From positions 715,788 through 779,787 of the forward strand of contig NW_005199601.1 of NCBI RefSeq assembly GCF_000372725.1: 64,000 nucleotides of DNA, read 5' to 3'. The notes beneath the pieces were generated by a model. It saw only the letters and a program-made list of their open reading frames with translations. It did no database searches and was not told where the DNA came from. Both the position numbers and the translations under genes were made by a program. Positions 1-10,583 of the stretch are shown in pieces (positions within the stretch are counted from its first letter, which is position 1; each line of letters begins with the position of its first letter). This DNA is from Emiliania huxleyi CCMP1516 (taxonomy: Eukaryota; Haptophyta; Isochrysidales; Noelaerhabdaceae).

Positions 1-854
1 AGGATGTACAAGAGTGTAGAGCGCTATAGAGCTGAAGAGCGGTGGAGCGCTGTAGAGCTGTAGAGCTCTACATCCGGCGCGGGACAGAGCGATGCAGATG
101 TAGAGCGATGTAGAGGCGCTCTACAACGTGAAATCTCTACAACAAACTCTCGGCGCCAATCGGTTTTGTCGTCAGCAGAGGGGCTCGCAGTCAGAAGCTC
201 TGGAGGCTTGTCGGAGACGAGGCTGAGCCCTCGTATCTTGCTCACCAGCGTGTCGCACTCGGAGCGGGCCGGGCTAGTCTCGAGGGCCACTCCATTTGTA
301 AAATTCCACTCTATTTGTAAGGATGCCATCCTATCCCATACACAGGAAGAAGACTAAAAATCTCTCTCTACACAGGATGGCCAGGTAGAGGTAGGGCTGG
401 GAGAAACCTGTTGAAAGGAACTCGGGGGCACAGGGCGAGGCACAAATCTGAGCACCCGTGATGGTGCGGGGTGGAAAGAAATCCTACAGTTGTAAAACCG
501 CTGAAATTCCCCGCCGAAATTGAAAAATCGGCGGCCGCGGCATCGAACTCGCCGACCGAGGACCGAGGAGTCACAACGCCGGGGCCCTCGTCGAACACTC
601 CAGGGCCGATCGCGAGCCTAGTCTCGTTCTTCCCGAGCAGCGGTACGCCAGCGGCAAACCGCGCGCCGCTGCGCATCAGCACAGACCACTCCGCCGAGCA
701 GAGTTCCCGCCTGCTCGCATCTCTGCACTGCGTCTAGAGAGTGCCACTCTGTGTCCGCAGCCGCGAGGGCCACTCGAGCGCTGGCCTGCACCTCCCATCG
801 GGGACGCCACCTTCAACCGCTTCTGGACTCTCTGCAGGAATTCATTCGATCAAC
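1..854. other. No confident gene; short GAGC/TAGAGC repeats at the left edge
   Basis: The first 130 bases are a degenerate repeat of TAGAGCGCTGTAGAGC-like units. An open frame on the plus strand at 471-737 (88 codons, proline- and serine-rich) could be an upstream exon of the gene that starts at 855, but I see no splice signals that prove it. Confidence 0.4.
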
Positions 855-1652
855 ATGCTCAAACTCGAGTTCGTGCCGGCCGCCGGTGACAAGCTCGTGC
901 TCAAGCTCTCTCCTCCGCCGCCGCTTGCTGACAAGCAGGTGTGCGTTAATTTGCAGTGGCTGAGGGAGTTGGTATGCACACGCGCACCGCTGCAACGCAC
1001 GCGACGCTGCGCCTTCGCTGCAAGACTATCCTCTCGCGTTCTGTGGCTGACAGGCGTCTCTGGCGGACAACACGACTGTCATCGACTCTGGTGGCGGAGG
1101 CAACGCCGTCGGCATCCCCTCCGAGCCCGTCTCGCTCAAGGATGGCATCGATACCGGCACCGGCGGCACCGGCACCGCCAGCACCGGCACCGGCAACGGC
1201 CCGCCCGAGGGCGAGCCCGGCCCGCTCAAGGACGGCATTGACGCGGGCGGCGGCAACGTCGCGGGCGAGTGTTGTCGCCGATAAAGTCCTTCGCGAAGGT
1301 CGGAATCGTGCCGGCTGACGACGGCCGCATCACGCTCGTCATCTCCGCGTCGGTGTCGCCTTCGCTCCTCGGAGCCAAGGTGCGCGTGCGCACGCCAGGA
1401 TCGTGATCATCCCTCTCCCGTCTCCGAAAGCTTGCGCGTACTCTCCCTCGCCCACAGGCGTGCGGCGTCAAGAACGTCAACATCTCCGTGGCAAAGTCTG
1501 GCCCGGACGGCGTCCTCAAGAAGGACTCGGCCGCGGAAAAGGCGCCCGACGCGGGCGCGGTCGACTCGGACAAGGCCAAGGCCATGTTTGCCGCCCACGC
1601 GCCGAGCCCCGCTGTTTTCTGGTCCACCGGCGCGCCGCGCGCATGCGATTAA
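855..1652 (+). CDS. Spliced gene of unknown function, small Gly/Thr-rich protein
   Basis: I do not recognise the family. Exon 1 (855-938) encodes MLKLEFVPAAGDKLVLKL... and ends at CAAGCAG/GTGTGC. An acceptor CAG at 1051-1053 opens exon 2 in the same phase (ASLADNTTVIDSGGGG...), with a Gly-Thr-rich stretch and two copies of a PLKDGID-like motif. That frame stops near 1282. A second convincing coding stretch (FAKVGIVPADDGRITLVIS...) follows one base out of phase, and a last exon after CCCACAG (about 1457) encodes VKNVNISVAKSGPDGVLKKD... to the TAA at 1650-1652. The frame change near 1280 is either an unseen short intron, an indel or decay. The codon pattern and the phase agreement of exons 1 and 2 are the support; function is unknown. 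Confidence 0.4.
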
Positions 1653-2237
1653 CAAGTGCTCTCCCCACCAGCTGCACCACAACACCACCTTGTCAGGAAA
1701 ACAAAGAAAGCCGTCCGGCTCCGCCTGAATTGCCACTCGCCACACGGCAGGTGCGCCAGCTGTCGAACTGACCCGCAGCTCCTCTCAGAGCGGGAACTGT
1801 GACAAAAGTTGACTGAGGCGGTTGTCAGGAATCATCATACGGATCACATGGTGGCTCTTTCATGACGGGAGACCGCCCGACCACTCCTGGGGGTGGCACT
1901 GCCATCTGCCACCGGTGTCGCTCGACGACCTGTCGACAGCGTGCCGACAGCGACACATACCATGTGGGACGCGTCGATTATCGACCTCTACTGCTTACCC
2001 AGCCTTCGAGTGTATCCTGGCTGTGGTCCCACACCCACTGGTGTCCATCTCAGAGACCGCAGGAGCGAGGAGGTCATGAGGGTCGATGGGAGTGCCAACC
2101 CCACAACCCAGCCCAGTATGTCGCTGATCTATGTACGTAACGTAAGTGCGCGATTCTACATCAAATTAGTACCCGCAGGCTCCACACCGATCACCGCTCA
2201 GCGCTCTACCAACCTGGTTTGTGGAGCTCCCGCAACT

Positions 2238-3313
2238 GTCCTGACAGTCCTGACAGAGTCCTGACAGAGTCCTGACAGAGTCCTGACAGAGTCCTGACAG
2301 AGTCCTGACAGAGTCCTGACAGAGTCCTGGCGGGGTCCTGACGGCGCACGGTCTTCACAGTGCTCACAAGTGCCTCCGAAGAGACTTCCACCTTCCTTCA
2401 CTGCAACCCTCCTTCCCCTCCCCCCCAGCAGTGAATGATAGACGCCCAGCCCCCCTTTCGACCGTGCGCGCCCTCTGCGGAATCGTCCTGATGGGGCAGT
2501 CCTGACGCAAACTTGAGAGTCCTGACAAGCAAACTTGAGAGTCCTGACAGAAACTTGAGAGTCCTGACAGAAACTTAGAGTCCTGACAGACAAAAGAAAT
2601 CACGCTGGGTCTCGCGCCACTCGGCCGACCATGAAAAGCGCACAAGCAAGAGAGGCGCGGCCATGGTGCAGGCAAGGTTACAGCCGGCAACGTGCATAGG
2701 CAGCAAAGCTCGGCCACGACGTCCATGGCCCGCGCGCCCCCGATTTGCCACCGGCAACCTGCAGGCCAGCGCCGAGCAGCGCGGACGGCTGACTGACTGC
2801 TGACCGAGGCAGCGCCCACGGCAGCGCCCACGGCAGCGCCCACAGCAGCACCCACGGCAGCACCCACGGCAGCGCACACGGCTTGGCTGGCCATGTCAGC
2901 CGCGCAGGGACCCTCCCGCGGGTCCAACCCGAAGCGCTCGACCGCTCGACAGCGCAAGTCGGCTGACGGAGCGAGCCGCATAGCCCTCCAGTGCTCACCG
3001 CAGGATCAGGCCTGACCGGCCCACGCTCACGGCCTGGCCTGCCTGTGGACCAGCAAACTCGTTGGGCTGCGTGGCTGGGTCGATACCGTCCCCGTGCGCC
3101 CTTTCCCTCAGTGGAGGGCCGTCCCTGCCCTCGGGAGTAACTCGACTGTACACCCCTCCCTACTCTCTAGCTAAGGGCTCTATTCACAGCGGGGACAGTG
3201 GTTGTCCTGGCGGAGTCCTGACGGAGTCCTGACAGAGTCCTGACGGAGTCCTGACAGAGTCCTGACAGAGTCCTGACAGAGTCCTGACGGAGTCCTGACA
3301 GAGTCCTGACGGC
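2238..3313. repeat. Three clusters of an 11-bp minisatellite, unit GAGTCCTGACA
   Basis: Arrays of GAGTCCTGACA and close variants lie at about 2238-2340, 2508-2592 and 3206-3313. The middle cluster is interspersed with AAACTTGA. All three have the same orientation. The last array ends about 100 bases from the 3' end of the retroelement remnant at 3418. No gene was recognised in 1653-3417. Confidence 0.85.
2809..2881. repeat. 12-bp tandem repeat, unit GGCAGCGCCCAC
   Basis: Six or so units of GGCAGCGCCCAC, with G/A variants, lie between the second and third clusters of the 11-bp minisatellite. No coding role is apparent. Confidence 0.75.
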
Positions 3314-3417
3314 CTATTTTGGAGTTTTTCAACTTTGAGGTATTGTAACTATGTGAAGGCACTATGAATGCATCAGTTCTTTGGGAGAGTGCAATCCATT
3401 TAGTTATTACCTCCAAC

Positions 3418-4701
3418 TCAAAAAAAGTCTGGTGGCAAACGGGCAATGGGGTCCCTTATGGTGGCCTCTACGGGTAAGTTGCGGTGGTCGCAGGGCGGGT
3501 TTGGGTGGCAGCTTCTCCTAAACTCGCGCCAGGCCATTGGCAGGCCGTCCCCGCCAAGGAGGTGCACTACGTGTGTTACCCCGACCTCTGCGAATCGCAC
3601 CGATCGCTCGTAGACCTCCCGTGCGTCTTCCTCTCTTTCATTGGTCCACCGGCAGAGTTTGGGTTTCGGTTTCTTGTCTCTGGCCAGTCGCTCCCAGTCC
3701 GGGCTGTCGAGTACCGCTGCGCCCCACCAGCCCGACAGGTGTGGGTTGTAGAATAGCGGCTCCATTAACACGCGTCCGATCGACCAAAGCCCCCCCACTC
3801 GCACTGTCCTCGGTACGCCCGCCCTCGCCTGTCGGTACGTGACTTCAGGTGTGTGGTCTTTCTGTGCGGCGTCCTCACCATCGTACGGTACCAGTCCTCT
3901 CAGAGTGCCATGCGTCTTGAGTGCGATGCGCCAGTAGGCGGGCATCGTCTCGGGGAGATTGAGAAAATCGCACGAGGAGTGGAAGAGCCGTCGCCCCATG
4001 CGGAGGTGCCCGTATGCTCGATTGACGTAGGACGCCACTATATTCACGCCTTTGTGTGACGACGGCGTGACCAGGCGGCTCACCTGGCGCTGGTATAAGC
4101 TGCGTGTGAATATCTCGATGTCCCGGCAGTGTTGTCCGCCCTCGGGTCGCTCTTGGATGAGCGTCTCGCGTTTTACCGCGTGTCGGCGTGTCTGGTGCAG
4201 GCCCTCCGCGTTTGCCGGCGCCTCAAAGAAATTCCACGCGTACCGCTGCCATTTCTCGAGCATTTGGGGTAGGTTGGGCGGCGTCTGCGACTGCACCAGG
4301 TACCACGCACAGGATTGCACGTGATTCTTGATGACTATATTTCGGCCCCGTCTTGAGCGAGGCATGCCTCGTCCCACCCATCGCTCATACCGCTTCTCCA
4401 TCTTTGCCGTCACAGTCTCCTCCCACTTGCGGGCTATCCTCTCTGGGGCGCCGAGGAAAATGCCGAGATATCGGATGAGCGGGCTCGTTGTGTTGATGTC
4501 GCGCCCCTCCTCCCACCCCTGCGGCAGGTCGGTCGAGTCACGGAGCGACCCGACCCTCATGCCAAAAGTCTTTGACCATGAGTTCAGCGCGCCCGACCCA
4601 TCCTCGTAGATATTTAGCAGTCGTTTGAATTCATTGAGCTGGCCGGTGTTTCGTAGGAATATTTTACAACAAGAGAGAGACGTCTCAACTTCGCAGCCTT
4701 A
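3418..4701 (-). mobile_element. LINE (non-LTR retrotransposon) reverse transcriptase, C-terminal remnant
   Basis: The minus-strand frame is open from the assembly gap to 3418. It reads LLNIYEDGSGALNSWSK, then SPLIRYLGIFLG, a W...KMEKRYERW segment and RSRRGRNIVIKNHV. In LINE reverse transcriptases this order (YE..SG..N..KS, YLG..LG, RG.....K) marks the end of the palm and the thumb/connection region. The catalytic A/DD box should lie just upstream, where the frame reaches a stop beside the gap, so the element is truncated or broken there. About 170 further residues follow the connection, ending at TTT without a recognisable RNase H or zinc knuckle. The element abuts a gap that also cuts the dihydroorotase gene, so the assembly join may be unreliable. 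Confidence 0.75.
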
Positions 4702-4830
4702 NNNNNNNNNNNNNNNNNNNNNNNNNNNNNNNNNNNNNNNNNNNNNNNNNNNNNNNNNNNNNNNNNNNNNNNNNNNNNNNNNNNNNNNNNNNNNNNNNNN
4801 NNNNNNNNNNNNNNNNNNNNNNNNNNNNNN
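4702..4830. other. Assembly gap (129 N)
   Basis: Run of N. It separates the LINE remnant from the 3' side of the dihydroorotase gene. Confidence 1.
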
Positions 4831-4910
4831 GTGCTCAGTGAGGGTCAGCATTCGGTGCTCGTGTGGGACTACTACGTAGCCGCGAAGTTGCAAGAGTCTC
4901 AGTATTAGTG

Positions 4911-5239
4911 TCGGGAGGAGCGGCGGGAGGAGGGGCGGGAGGAGGGGCGGGAGGAGGGGCGGGAGCCGGTGCAGAGGCGGTGCAGGAGGCGGAGGGGCGG
5001 GAGCCGGTGCAGAGGCGGTGCAGGAGGCGGAGGGGCGGGAGGTGCAGAGGCGATGCAGAGGCGATGCAGAGGCGATGCAGAGGCGATGCAGAGGCGGTGC
5101 AGAGGCGGGGCGGGAGGCGGTGAGGAGGCGGTGAAGGAGGCGGAGAGGCGCCTCCTTGGTCGAGAGTGTCTCGGAGGTGTCTCGGAAGTGTCTCGGAGGT
5201 GTCTCGGAGGTGTCTCGGAAGTGTCTCGGAAGTGGCTGC
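4911..5239. repeat. Tandem arrays downstream of dihydroorotase exon 3
   Basis: 4911-5130 is built from GGGCGGGAGGAG and GCAGAGGCGAT units. 5164-5236 is an 11-bp array, unit TGTCTCGGAAG. The 11-bp array is bracketed by a direct repeat, GCCTCCTTGGTCGAG, at about 5149-5163 and 5239-5253; the second copy is the end of exon 3. The missing C-terminal exons of dihydroorotase are not recognisable between here and the gap. Confidence 0.8.
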
Positions 5240-6245
5240 CTCCTTGGTCGAGAGGTGCTCGAGCACGATCTTGAGGCCAGGCGCCATGGAGATCAGCTGC
5301 GGCAGCCGCGTGCGCACAAACACTCTCTCGCGATCAAAGACGTCGACTGCCGGGTCCGTCACCTGCGGGCGCCAGTGGCGGCGGGCCAGAGGGCGAGGGC
5401 GAGTGCGGTGCGGAGCGTCGGGCGGCGACGGACATGCGGACATGGGGACGTGGGGACGTGGGCAGCTGTCTCGCGGCAGACGGGAGGCGTGGGCGGCCAA
5501 GCGAGGCGGCGAGAGGGGCGGCCGAGCAGGGGGGGAGAGGCAGCCAGCAGCCAGCAGCCAGCCAGGAAGGAGAGGCAGCAGTAAGCGAGAGCGGAGGGGG
5601 GCAGCGGTGAGAAGAGAGGCAGACGTGGGCTCTGCCGGCGCGCCTCGCCATGGACGCAGAGCACGAGGCCGTGCGCTGCCATCGCGCCTGCAGGCGAGGG
5701 AGAGGGGGGGGGGGAGGGGAGGGGGAGGCGAGGGTGGGAGGAGGCCGTCGTCTCCTCGCACGCCGTGACGACCGACGCGTGGGACGTAATCTCGCGTGAT
5801 CTCGGGCAATCTCGGCTAATCTCGCGCGGAGGGCGGGCTCGATCTTGGCGTAGTCGGTCACGCCCGAGTCCGAGTTGGTCGTCGCGCCGGCCGGGTACAG
5901 CTTGAACGCCTTGATGAAGCCGCTTGCCGCCGCCGCCTCGACCGCTGCCACCGTGGTCGTGTCGGTGAGGTATAGCGTCATGAGGGGCGTGAAGCTGCCG
6001 GGGGCGCCGCCGCTCGCTGCGAGCGCCGCCTCGATCCGCTCGCGGTACTCGCCCGCCGCCGCCACCGTCGTCACCGGAGGGACGAGGTTCGGCATGATGA
6101 TGGCCCGGGAAAAGGCTCGCGCCGCTGCTCGGACGGTGTCCCTCAGCACGTCGGGGCCGTCGCGGAGGTGGTGGTGCCAGTCGTCCGGTCGGCGCATCCG
6201 GAGCTCGCGCCTGCTGTTGAAGGGCTCAGGGACGCGATCGCACAT
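5240..6245 (-). CDS. Dihydroorotase, class II (PyrC-like), 3' end missing
   Basis: Dihydroorotase interconverts carbamoyl-aspartate and dihydroorotate in pyrimidine synthesis. The protein starts at the ATG at 6245 and shows [13 protein letters not shown], the first zinc-binding H-x-H of the family, then [24 protein letters not shown] and [18 protein letters not shown], which align in order with bacterial PyrC. Exon 2 gives [10 protein letters not shown], containing the next metal-ligand histidine, and exon 3 gives [12 protein letters not shown]...[13 protein letters not shown]. Exons are about 6245-5828, 5687-5644 and 5362-5240. The two introns I can place (5688-5827, 5363-5643) both read GC-AG. 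The C-terminal third, which should hold the ITPQH-type motif and the catalytic Asp, is absent before the gap. Start choice: the frame is open to 6317, but 6245 fits the family length. Confidence 0.88.
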
Positions 6246-6379
6246 CGTAAAATGAGAGCGAGGCCCACTACGCCGCCGCCCGAACCCACCGAACAACGGC
6301 TGCCTCTGCACCAGCACGCACCAGCAGCTACCGAGCGCGGGAGCTGCTTCCTCCTTTTTTTTTGCTGCGTGAATCGGTA

Positions 6380-6400
6380 AATTCTTCTTTCTGGCGGATG
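6380..6400 (+). promoter_or_regulatory. AATTCTTCTT motif directly upstream of the ankyrin gene start
   Basis: AATTCTTCTT begins 18 bases before the ATG at 6398. The ankyrin/U-box gene at 52157 has the same motif 20 bases before its ATG (52137), and the F-box/RCC1 gene has AATTCTTTT 16 bases before its ATG (minus strand, 27297-27291). A role as initiator or core promoter is inference. Confidence 0.4.
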
Positions 6401-8233
6401 AGCGGCGCAGCCCCAGCCCTGCTGCCAGATCTGGCCGTGGGCAACCTGGCTGCGCTGCGCGCCTTCCTCTCCGGGCGGGGGACGCGCGGCACGTCGCTCG
6501 CGGCCCAGCTCGACGCGCGGCTCGACACCGAGAAGCAAGACACGCTGCTCACCTGGGCCGCTCGCCACGGGCAGGCCGAGGCGGTGCGGCTGCTGCTCGA
6601 AGCCGGCGCGAGCGTCGGGGCGGCGAACGGCACCGGCCGCGCCGCGCTGTTCATCGCGTGCCAGGAGGGCCACCTCGAGTGCGCCCGGCTGCTCCTCGAG
6701 GCCAGCGCGGCGGTCGGCCAAGCCGAGGAGGGTGGCGGCACACCGCTGCTCATTGCGTGCCAGAACAACCATCTCGAGATCGCTCGGCTGCTCCTCGAGG
6801 CTGGCGCGGCGATCAGCCAAGCCACGGAGGACGGCTCCACGCCGCTTTACATCGCGTGCTGGCAGGGCCACCTCGAGTGCGCCCGGCTGCTCCTCGAGGC
6901 TGGCGCGGCGATGAACCAAGCCCGCGACAACGGCTCCACGCCGCTGTACGTTGCGTGCCTGAAGGGACACCTCGACGTCGCGCGGCTGCTGCGCGACGCT
7001 GGCGCGGCGGTCAACCAAGCAATGAACGGCGGCTTCACACCGCTGTACATCGCATGTCTGAACGGCCACCTCGAGTGCGCCCAGCTGCTCCTCGAGGCCA
7101 GCGCGGCGGTCAACCAAGCCGAGGAGGGTGGCGGCACACCGCTGTACATGGCGTGTATTCAGGGCCGCCTCGAGATCGTCCGGCTGCTTCTCGAGGCCAG
7201 CGCTGCGGTCGACCAGGCCAAGCAGAATGGCGCCACGCCTCTGTTCGTTGCGTGCGGGAAGGGCCACCTCGAGTGCGCCCGGCTGCTCCTCGAGGCTGGC
7301 GCGGCGGTCGAACAAGCCCCGAACCACGGCGCCACGCCGCTGTTCATCGCGTGCCAGATGGGCCACCTCGAGTGCGCTCAAGTGCTCCGGCAGGCTGGCG
7401 CGGCGATCAACCAAGCCCGCAACAACGGCGCCACGCCGCTGTTCATCGCGTGCCGTTACGGCCACGTCGACATCGTCCGGCTGCTTCTCGAGGCCGGCGC
7501 GGCGATCAATCAGGCCCCGCAGCTTGGCGGCACACCGCTGTACATTGCGTGCGAGAAGGGCCACGTCGACATCGTCCGGCTGCTTCTCGAGGCGGGCGCT
7601 TCAGTCGACCAAGCTTGCAACAACGGCGCCACGCCGCTGCTGATCGCGTGCCAGCAGGGCCACCTCGAGATCGCCTGGCTGCTTCTCGAGGCGGGCGCGG
7701 CGGTCAGCCAAGCCCGCAACAACGGCGTCACGCCGCTGCTCATCGCGTGCATCCAGGGCCACCTCGAGGTCGCCAAGCTCCTCTCCTCCTACGGCGCCTC
7801 GCGTGCCGCAGTGCCGCCCCGCGGCACGCCCGAGGAGATCGCGAACCGCCGAGGCCACGCCGACCTCGCCGCTTGGCTGGTCGCCAGCCGCGGCTGGACG
7901 CCGCTCGCGCATCTGGAGAGCCTCACCGCCGCCCGCGCCACCTCCCTCCTGCGCGGCGGCGCAAGCTTGCACGAGGGCGAGCCGACGCCGCTGCAGCGCG
8001 CCGCGGGCGGCGAGGGTGAGGCGGCGGCGCTGATCCGGCGGGCGGCGGCGCCGTGGTCGCCCGCAAGCCACTCGCTCTTCCCCGCGGCGGCGCGCGAGTA
8101 CGCGGTAACGGTCATGCGCATCGGCCACCAGATCGCGCTCTCTCCGCCCGACGACGCCGAGGCGCGCCCGGACTGGAGCGCGCTGTCCGACGTGTGGCGC
8201 GAGCACGTGCTGCCACACGCGGTGGCGCGCTGA
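6398..8233 (+). CDS. Ankyrin-repeat protein, about 14 near-identical repeats
   Basis: The 611-codon frame starts [20 protein letters not shown], the same N-terminal block as the ankyrin/U-box gene at 52157, which fixes the start. Ankyrin repeats of 33 residues (pattern [20 protein letters not shown]) run from about residue 45 to 480. They are very similar to one another at the DNA level, a sign of recent unequal exchange. The tail contains [11 protein letters not shown] and ends HVLPHAVAR; similar W-S-P-A-S/T-H tails end many algal ankyrin proteins, so 8233 can be a true stop. Ankyrin arrays bind partner proteins; location and partner are unknown. A 25-base direct repeat (8021-8045 and 8259-8283) offers an alternative splice into the downstream RING segment. 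Confidence 0.85.
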   Translation: MSGAAPALLPDLAVGNLAALRAFLSGRGTRGTSLAAQLDARLDTEKQDTLLTWAARHGQAEAVRLLLEAGASVGAANGTGRAALFIACQEGHLECARLLLEASAAVGQAEEGGGTPLLIACQNNHLEIARLLLEAGAAISQATEDGSTPLYIACWQGHLECARLLLEAGAAMNQARDNGSTPLYVACLKGHLDVARLLRDAGAAVNQAMNGGFTPLYIACLNGHLECAQLLLEASAAVNQAEEGGGTPLYMACIQGRLEIVRLLLEASAAVDQAKQNGATPLFVACGKGHLECARLLLEAGAAVEQAPNHGATPLFIACQMGHLECAQVLRQAGAAINQARNNGATPLFIACRYGHVDIVRLLLEAGAAINQAPQLGGTPLYIACEKGHVDIVRLLLEAGASVDQACNNGATPLLIACQQGHLEIAWLLLEAGAAVSQARNNGVTPLLIACIQGHLEVAKLLSSYGASRAAVPPRGTPEEIANRRGHADLAAWLVASRGWTPLAHLESLTAARATSLLRGGASLHEGEPTPLQRAAGGEGEAAALIRRAAAPWSPASHSLFPAAAREYAVTVMRIGHQIALSPPDDAEARPDWSALSDVWREHVLPHAVAR

Positions 8234-8258
8234 GGCCGAGTGAGGACGCGAGTGCCAC

Positions 8259-8718
8259 GCGGCGGCGCTGATCCGGCGGGCGGCGGAGGCGGAGGCGGCG
8301 GAGGCGGAGGGGCAGGCAGCGTCGGAGCGCGAGGCGCTGGCCGCGCTGCAGCGCCTCGTGAGCGCGGACAGCGCCGCGGCGTTGCGAATCGCGATCGACG
8401 ACGCCACGCCACACGCGGGCGCGATCGACGCCTTGGAGGAGGAGCTATCGGCGCTCGGCGCTTCGCCTCGCAGCGCTTGAGGTTGCCGAGGCGCCGGCGG
8501 CCGCTGCTGAGACGGCGGCAACGGCAGTGGGCGAGGTTGAACCACTCATGTGCGTCGTGTGCATGGCCGAGCCGATCACGCACGTCATGTTCCCGTGCGA
8601 ACAGTACTGCGTTTGCGAGGATTGCCCCAGTCGTCTCAGGGAGGCACAAATGCCATGTCCGCTGTGCAAGGAGCCGTTCACGATCGCCATGCGCGTGTAC
8701 GCAGCCGGTGTCGCATGA
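8259..8718 (+). CDS. C-terminal RING-finger segment, probable alternative 3' end of the ankyrin gene
   Basis: After the repeated AALIRRAA block the frame encodes an Ala/Glu-rich helix (EREALAALQRLVSADSAAAL...) and then, one frame over, MCVVCMAEPITHVMFPCEQY followed by CVCEDC...CPLC. This is a C3HC4-like RING/IAP-type finger, typical of E3 ubiquitin ligases. Removing about 240 bases between the two AALIRRAA copies (a GC...AG span around 8048-8288) restores phase with the ankyrin frame, giving an ankyrin-RING protein. A further frame change near 8455-8475 must be an indel or a short intron. It could instead be a decayed 3' end of a second ankyrin gene. Confidence 0.6.
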
Positions 8719-9452
8719 TTACCTCGGCGGTTTTCTTTTCCGTGCTGGGCCGCCCCGTTTCTTTTCGTGTAGCCCATTTTTTTCATTTACATTTATGCCT
8801 CACCCCTTACACCGCCCGCCCATCTGCATCTCAGATCTCGCGCCCCCACCGCCTCCCGCTCCCCCCGGCGGCGGCGCGCGTCGTTTCGCTCGGACCTCGG
8901 AGCTCGGTCTGGGTCTGAAAACCGGCTGAAAGGTGAAATGTGTAAAGAAAAGAGGTACTATGGTCTCGAGGAGGGTTGGCGGACCATACCTTACCACGCA
9001 AAAGTCCGAAACATGAGCTAGTAGAGGCACACACGCGCGCAATAGTGCACAAGAGAGAGGAAGGAGACACACTCCACCGACGGGTGAGTGGTCATGCGGA
9101 AAGTCATGCATGTGTGCGGACATGGACATCATCGATGAGTGAGGGGGCGCATATCTGTTTGGGGGCATGAGTGGATGGCATGGTCCATGGAAAGGCACGG
9201 CGGCCGTGATTTGGTCGATAAAGGGCTCTAGTCGAGAGACGTGGGGGACGCTGCGATGTCTTGGTTGTTGCGGGGCCACCCAAGCACTCAGAAGCAGAGC
9301 ATGTCGTCGGTCGTCGAGCACATCGCGGCGAGCATGTTGGGGCGGATGCGGACAGCACGGTTGAACGGGCCACACGTGGCGCTGTTGAAGCCTATTCAAT
9401 CGAGATCGTGAAAGGCGTGCACCACATGGGATGGTGTGGCAGGAGCGCCACG
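8719..9452. other. Intergenic, no gene seen
   Basis: Convergent spacer between the ankyrin/RING locus (+) and the protease (-). T-rich stretches after 8718 may hold the 3' UTR. No repeat or RNA gene recognised. Confidence 0.5.
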
Positions 9453-10583
9453 CTATGCTCTGCCGTAGGCATGAACGCCGATGACGACGCGGTTGTCAGG
9501 GACCGGGAGCGACGGATAGTACAGGTAGGCGCCGGAGCCACTCATGCCTGAGCAAGATCAGGTCGGGTAAGCTTCTCCACACATTGCGGGCTCATGGGCT
9601 AGCGCTCCACCACCGCCGATGGTGTCGCATTTGTAGTAGTAGCGCTCGTTGTTTGTGCAGGACGACTCGATTGGGCAGCCCATCGTCTTTATGTGGTCGG
9701 AGCAGTCGCCGCCCGCTGGGCAGTCGCCGCCGTACCCCGCCACGTTGAGGATGGTGCCTGCCGGGTATGGGACTGAGTCTGTGCGGATGCCCTTCCAGCC
9801 GCTGGTATAGCCGACGGGGGCCGTGAGGGTGATCCAGGCGACGTCCCAGTCCGAGTCCCAGTCGCGCGTCCACTTGACAAAGGTGGTCATCTTGCGCCAC
9901 GTCGCGAGGATGCCTCCGTTGCTCACGCAGTTCTCCTCGGTCGGGTCTGCCGCTGTCGGTGTCGTCCGTTGCGCGTCGCGCACGCAAATCTGCATCGTAG
10001 GAGGCTGTCGTCAGATTCTAGTTGGGCAGGAATGGGGGGAGAGAAAGAGTGAATATCCAACCTGCGGCTGGGTGAGCCAGTTGGTGCCGTCAGCCCAGTC
10101 AGCCGAGCCGCCGGCGGCGACGCAGTGGGCGGCGGTGAGGAGGACGGTCGGCGAGATCATGGTGCCCGAGCACCATGGACTGACGCGGTTGCCGGTCGAG
10201 ACGAGGGTCGACCAGCCCCAGTAGAGGTTGTTGGGATAGAGGACCTCACTGCGGTCGTCATTGGGGGTGTACGGGGCGCCCGAAGGGTAGATCGAGAGGC
10301 GGCGCTTGTTGTCATCGTCCTCAGCAAGGCGGCGCCCCTTGTAGGAGGGGACGGGCGCGCGTGACTCCAGGTCCAGCGCCTGCTCGAAGCCCCGGTCGAT
10401 GACGAGGACGGTGCGGACGTCCGCGCCCTTGCCCACCGGAACCGCCTCGAACGTGGCGAAGGGGTCGTTGCGGAGCGCGTCGCTCATTAGCATGTACGCA
10501 GCATCGTCCGGTGCAGCAGGGTCGAGCGGTGGCATGGTCGGGTTGTACTCAGGGCTCGGTGGGCGGCCTTGTCCACCGTCCAT
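9453..10583 (-). CDS. Trypsin-like serine endopeptidase (V8/glutamyl type)
   Basis: Three exons are clear. Exon 10583-10062 carries a propeptide-like region and then CSGTMISPTVLLTAAHC with the catalytic His. Exon 9989-9614 has DVAWITL with the catalytic Asp, and Cys-rich DCSDHIKTMGCPIESSC. Exon 9547-9453 has GMSGSGAYLYYP with the catalytic Ser, and ends VVIGVHAYGRA. Introns 9990-10061 and 9548-9613 are GT-AG, 72 and 66 nt, and both keep phase. The GMSGSG motif and overall order fit family S1, nearest the V8-like glutamyl endopeptidases. Likely secreted, but no clean signal peptide is seen at this start, so an upstream exon is probable. Confidence 0.85.

Noticed and set aside
5164..5236. Tandem arrays as a CRISPR array
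   Set aside because: Units are 11 bp with no unique spacers, and the context is eukaryotic.
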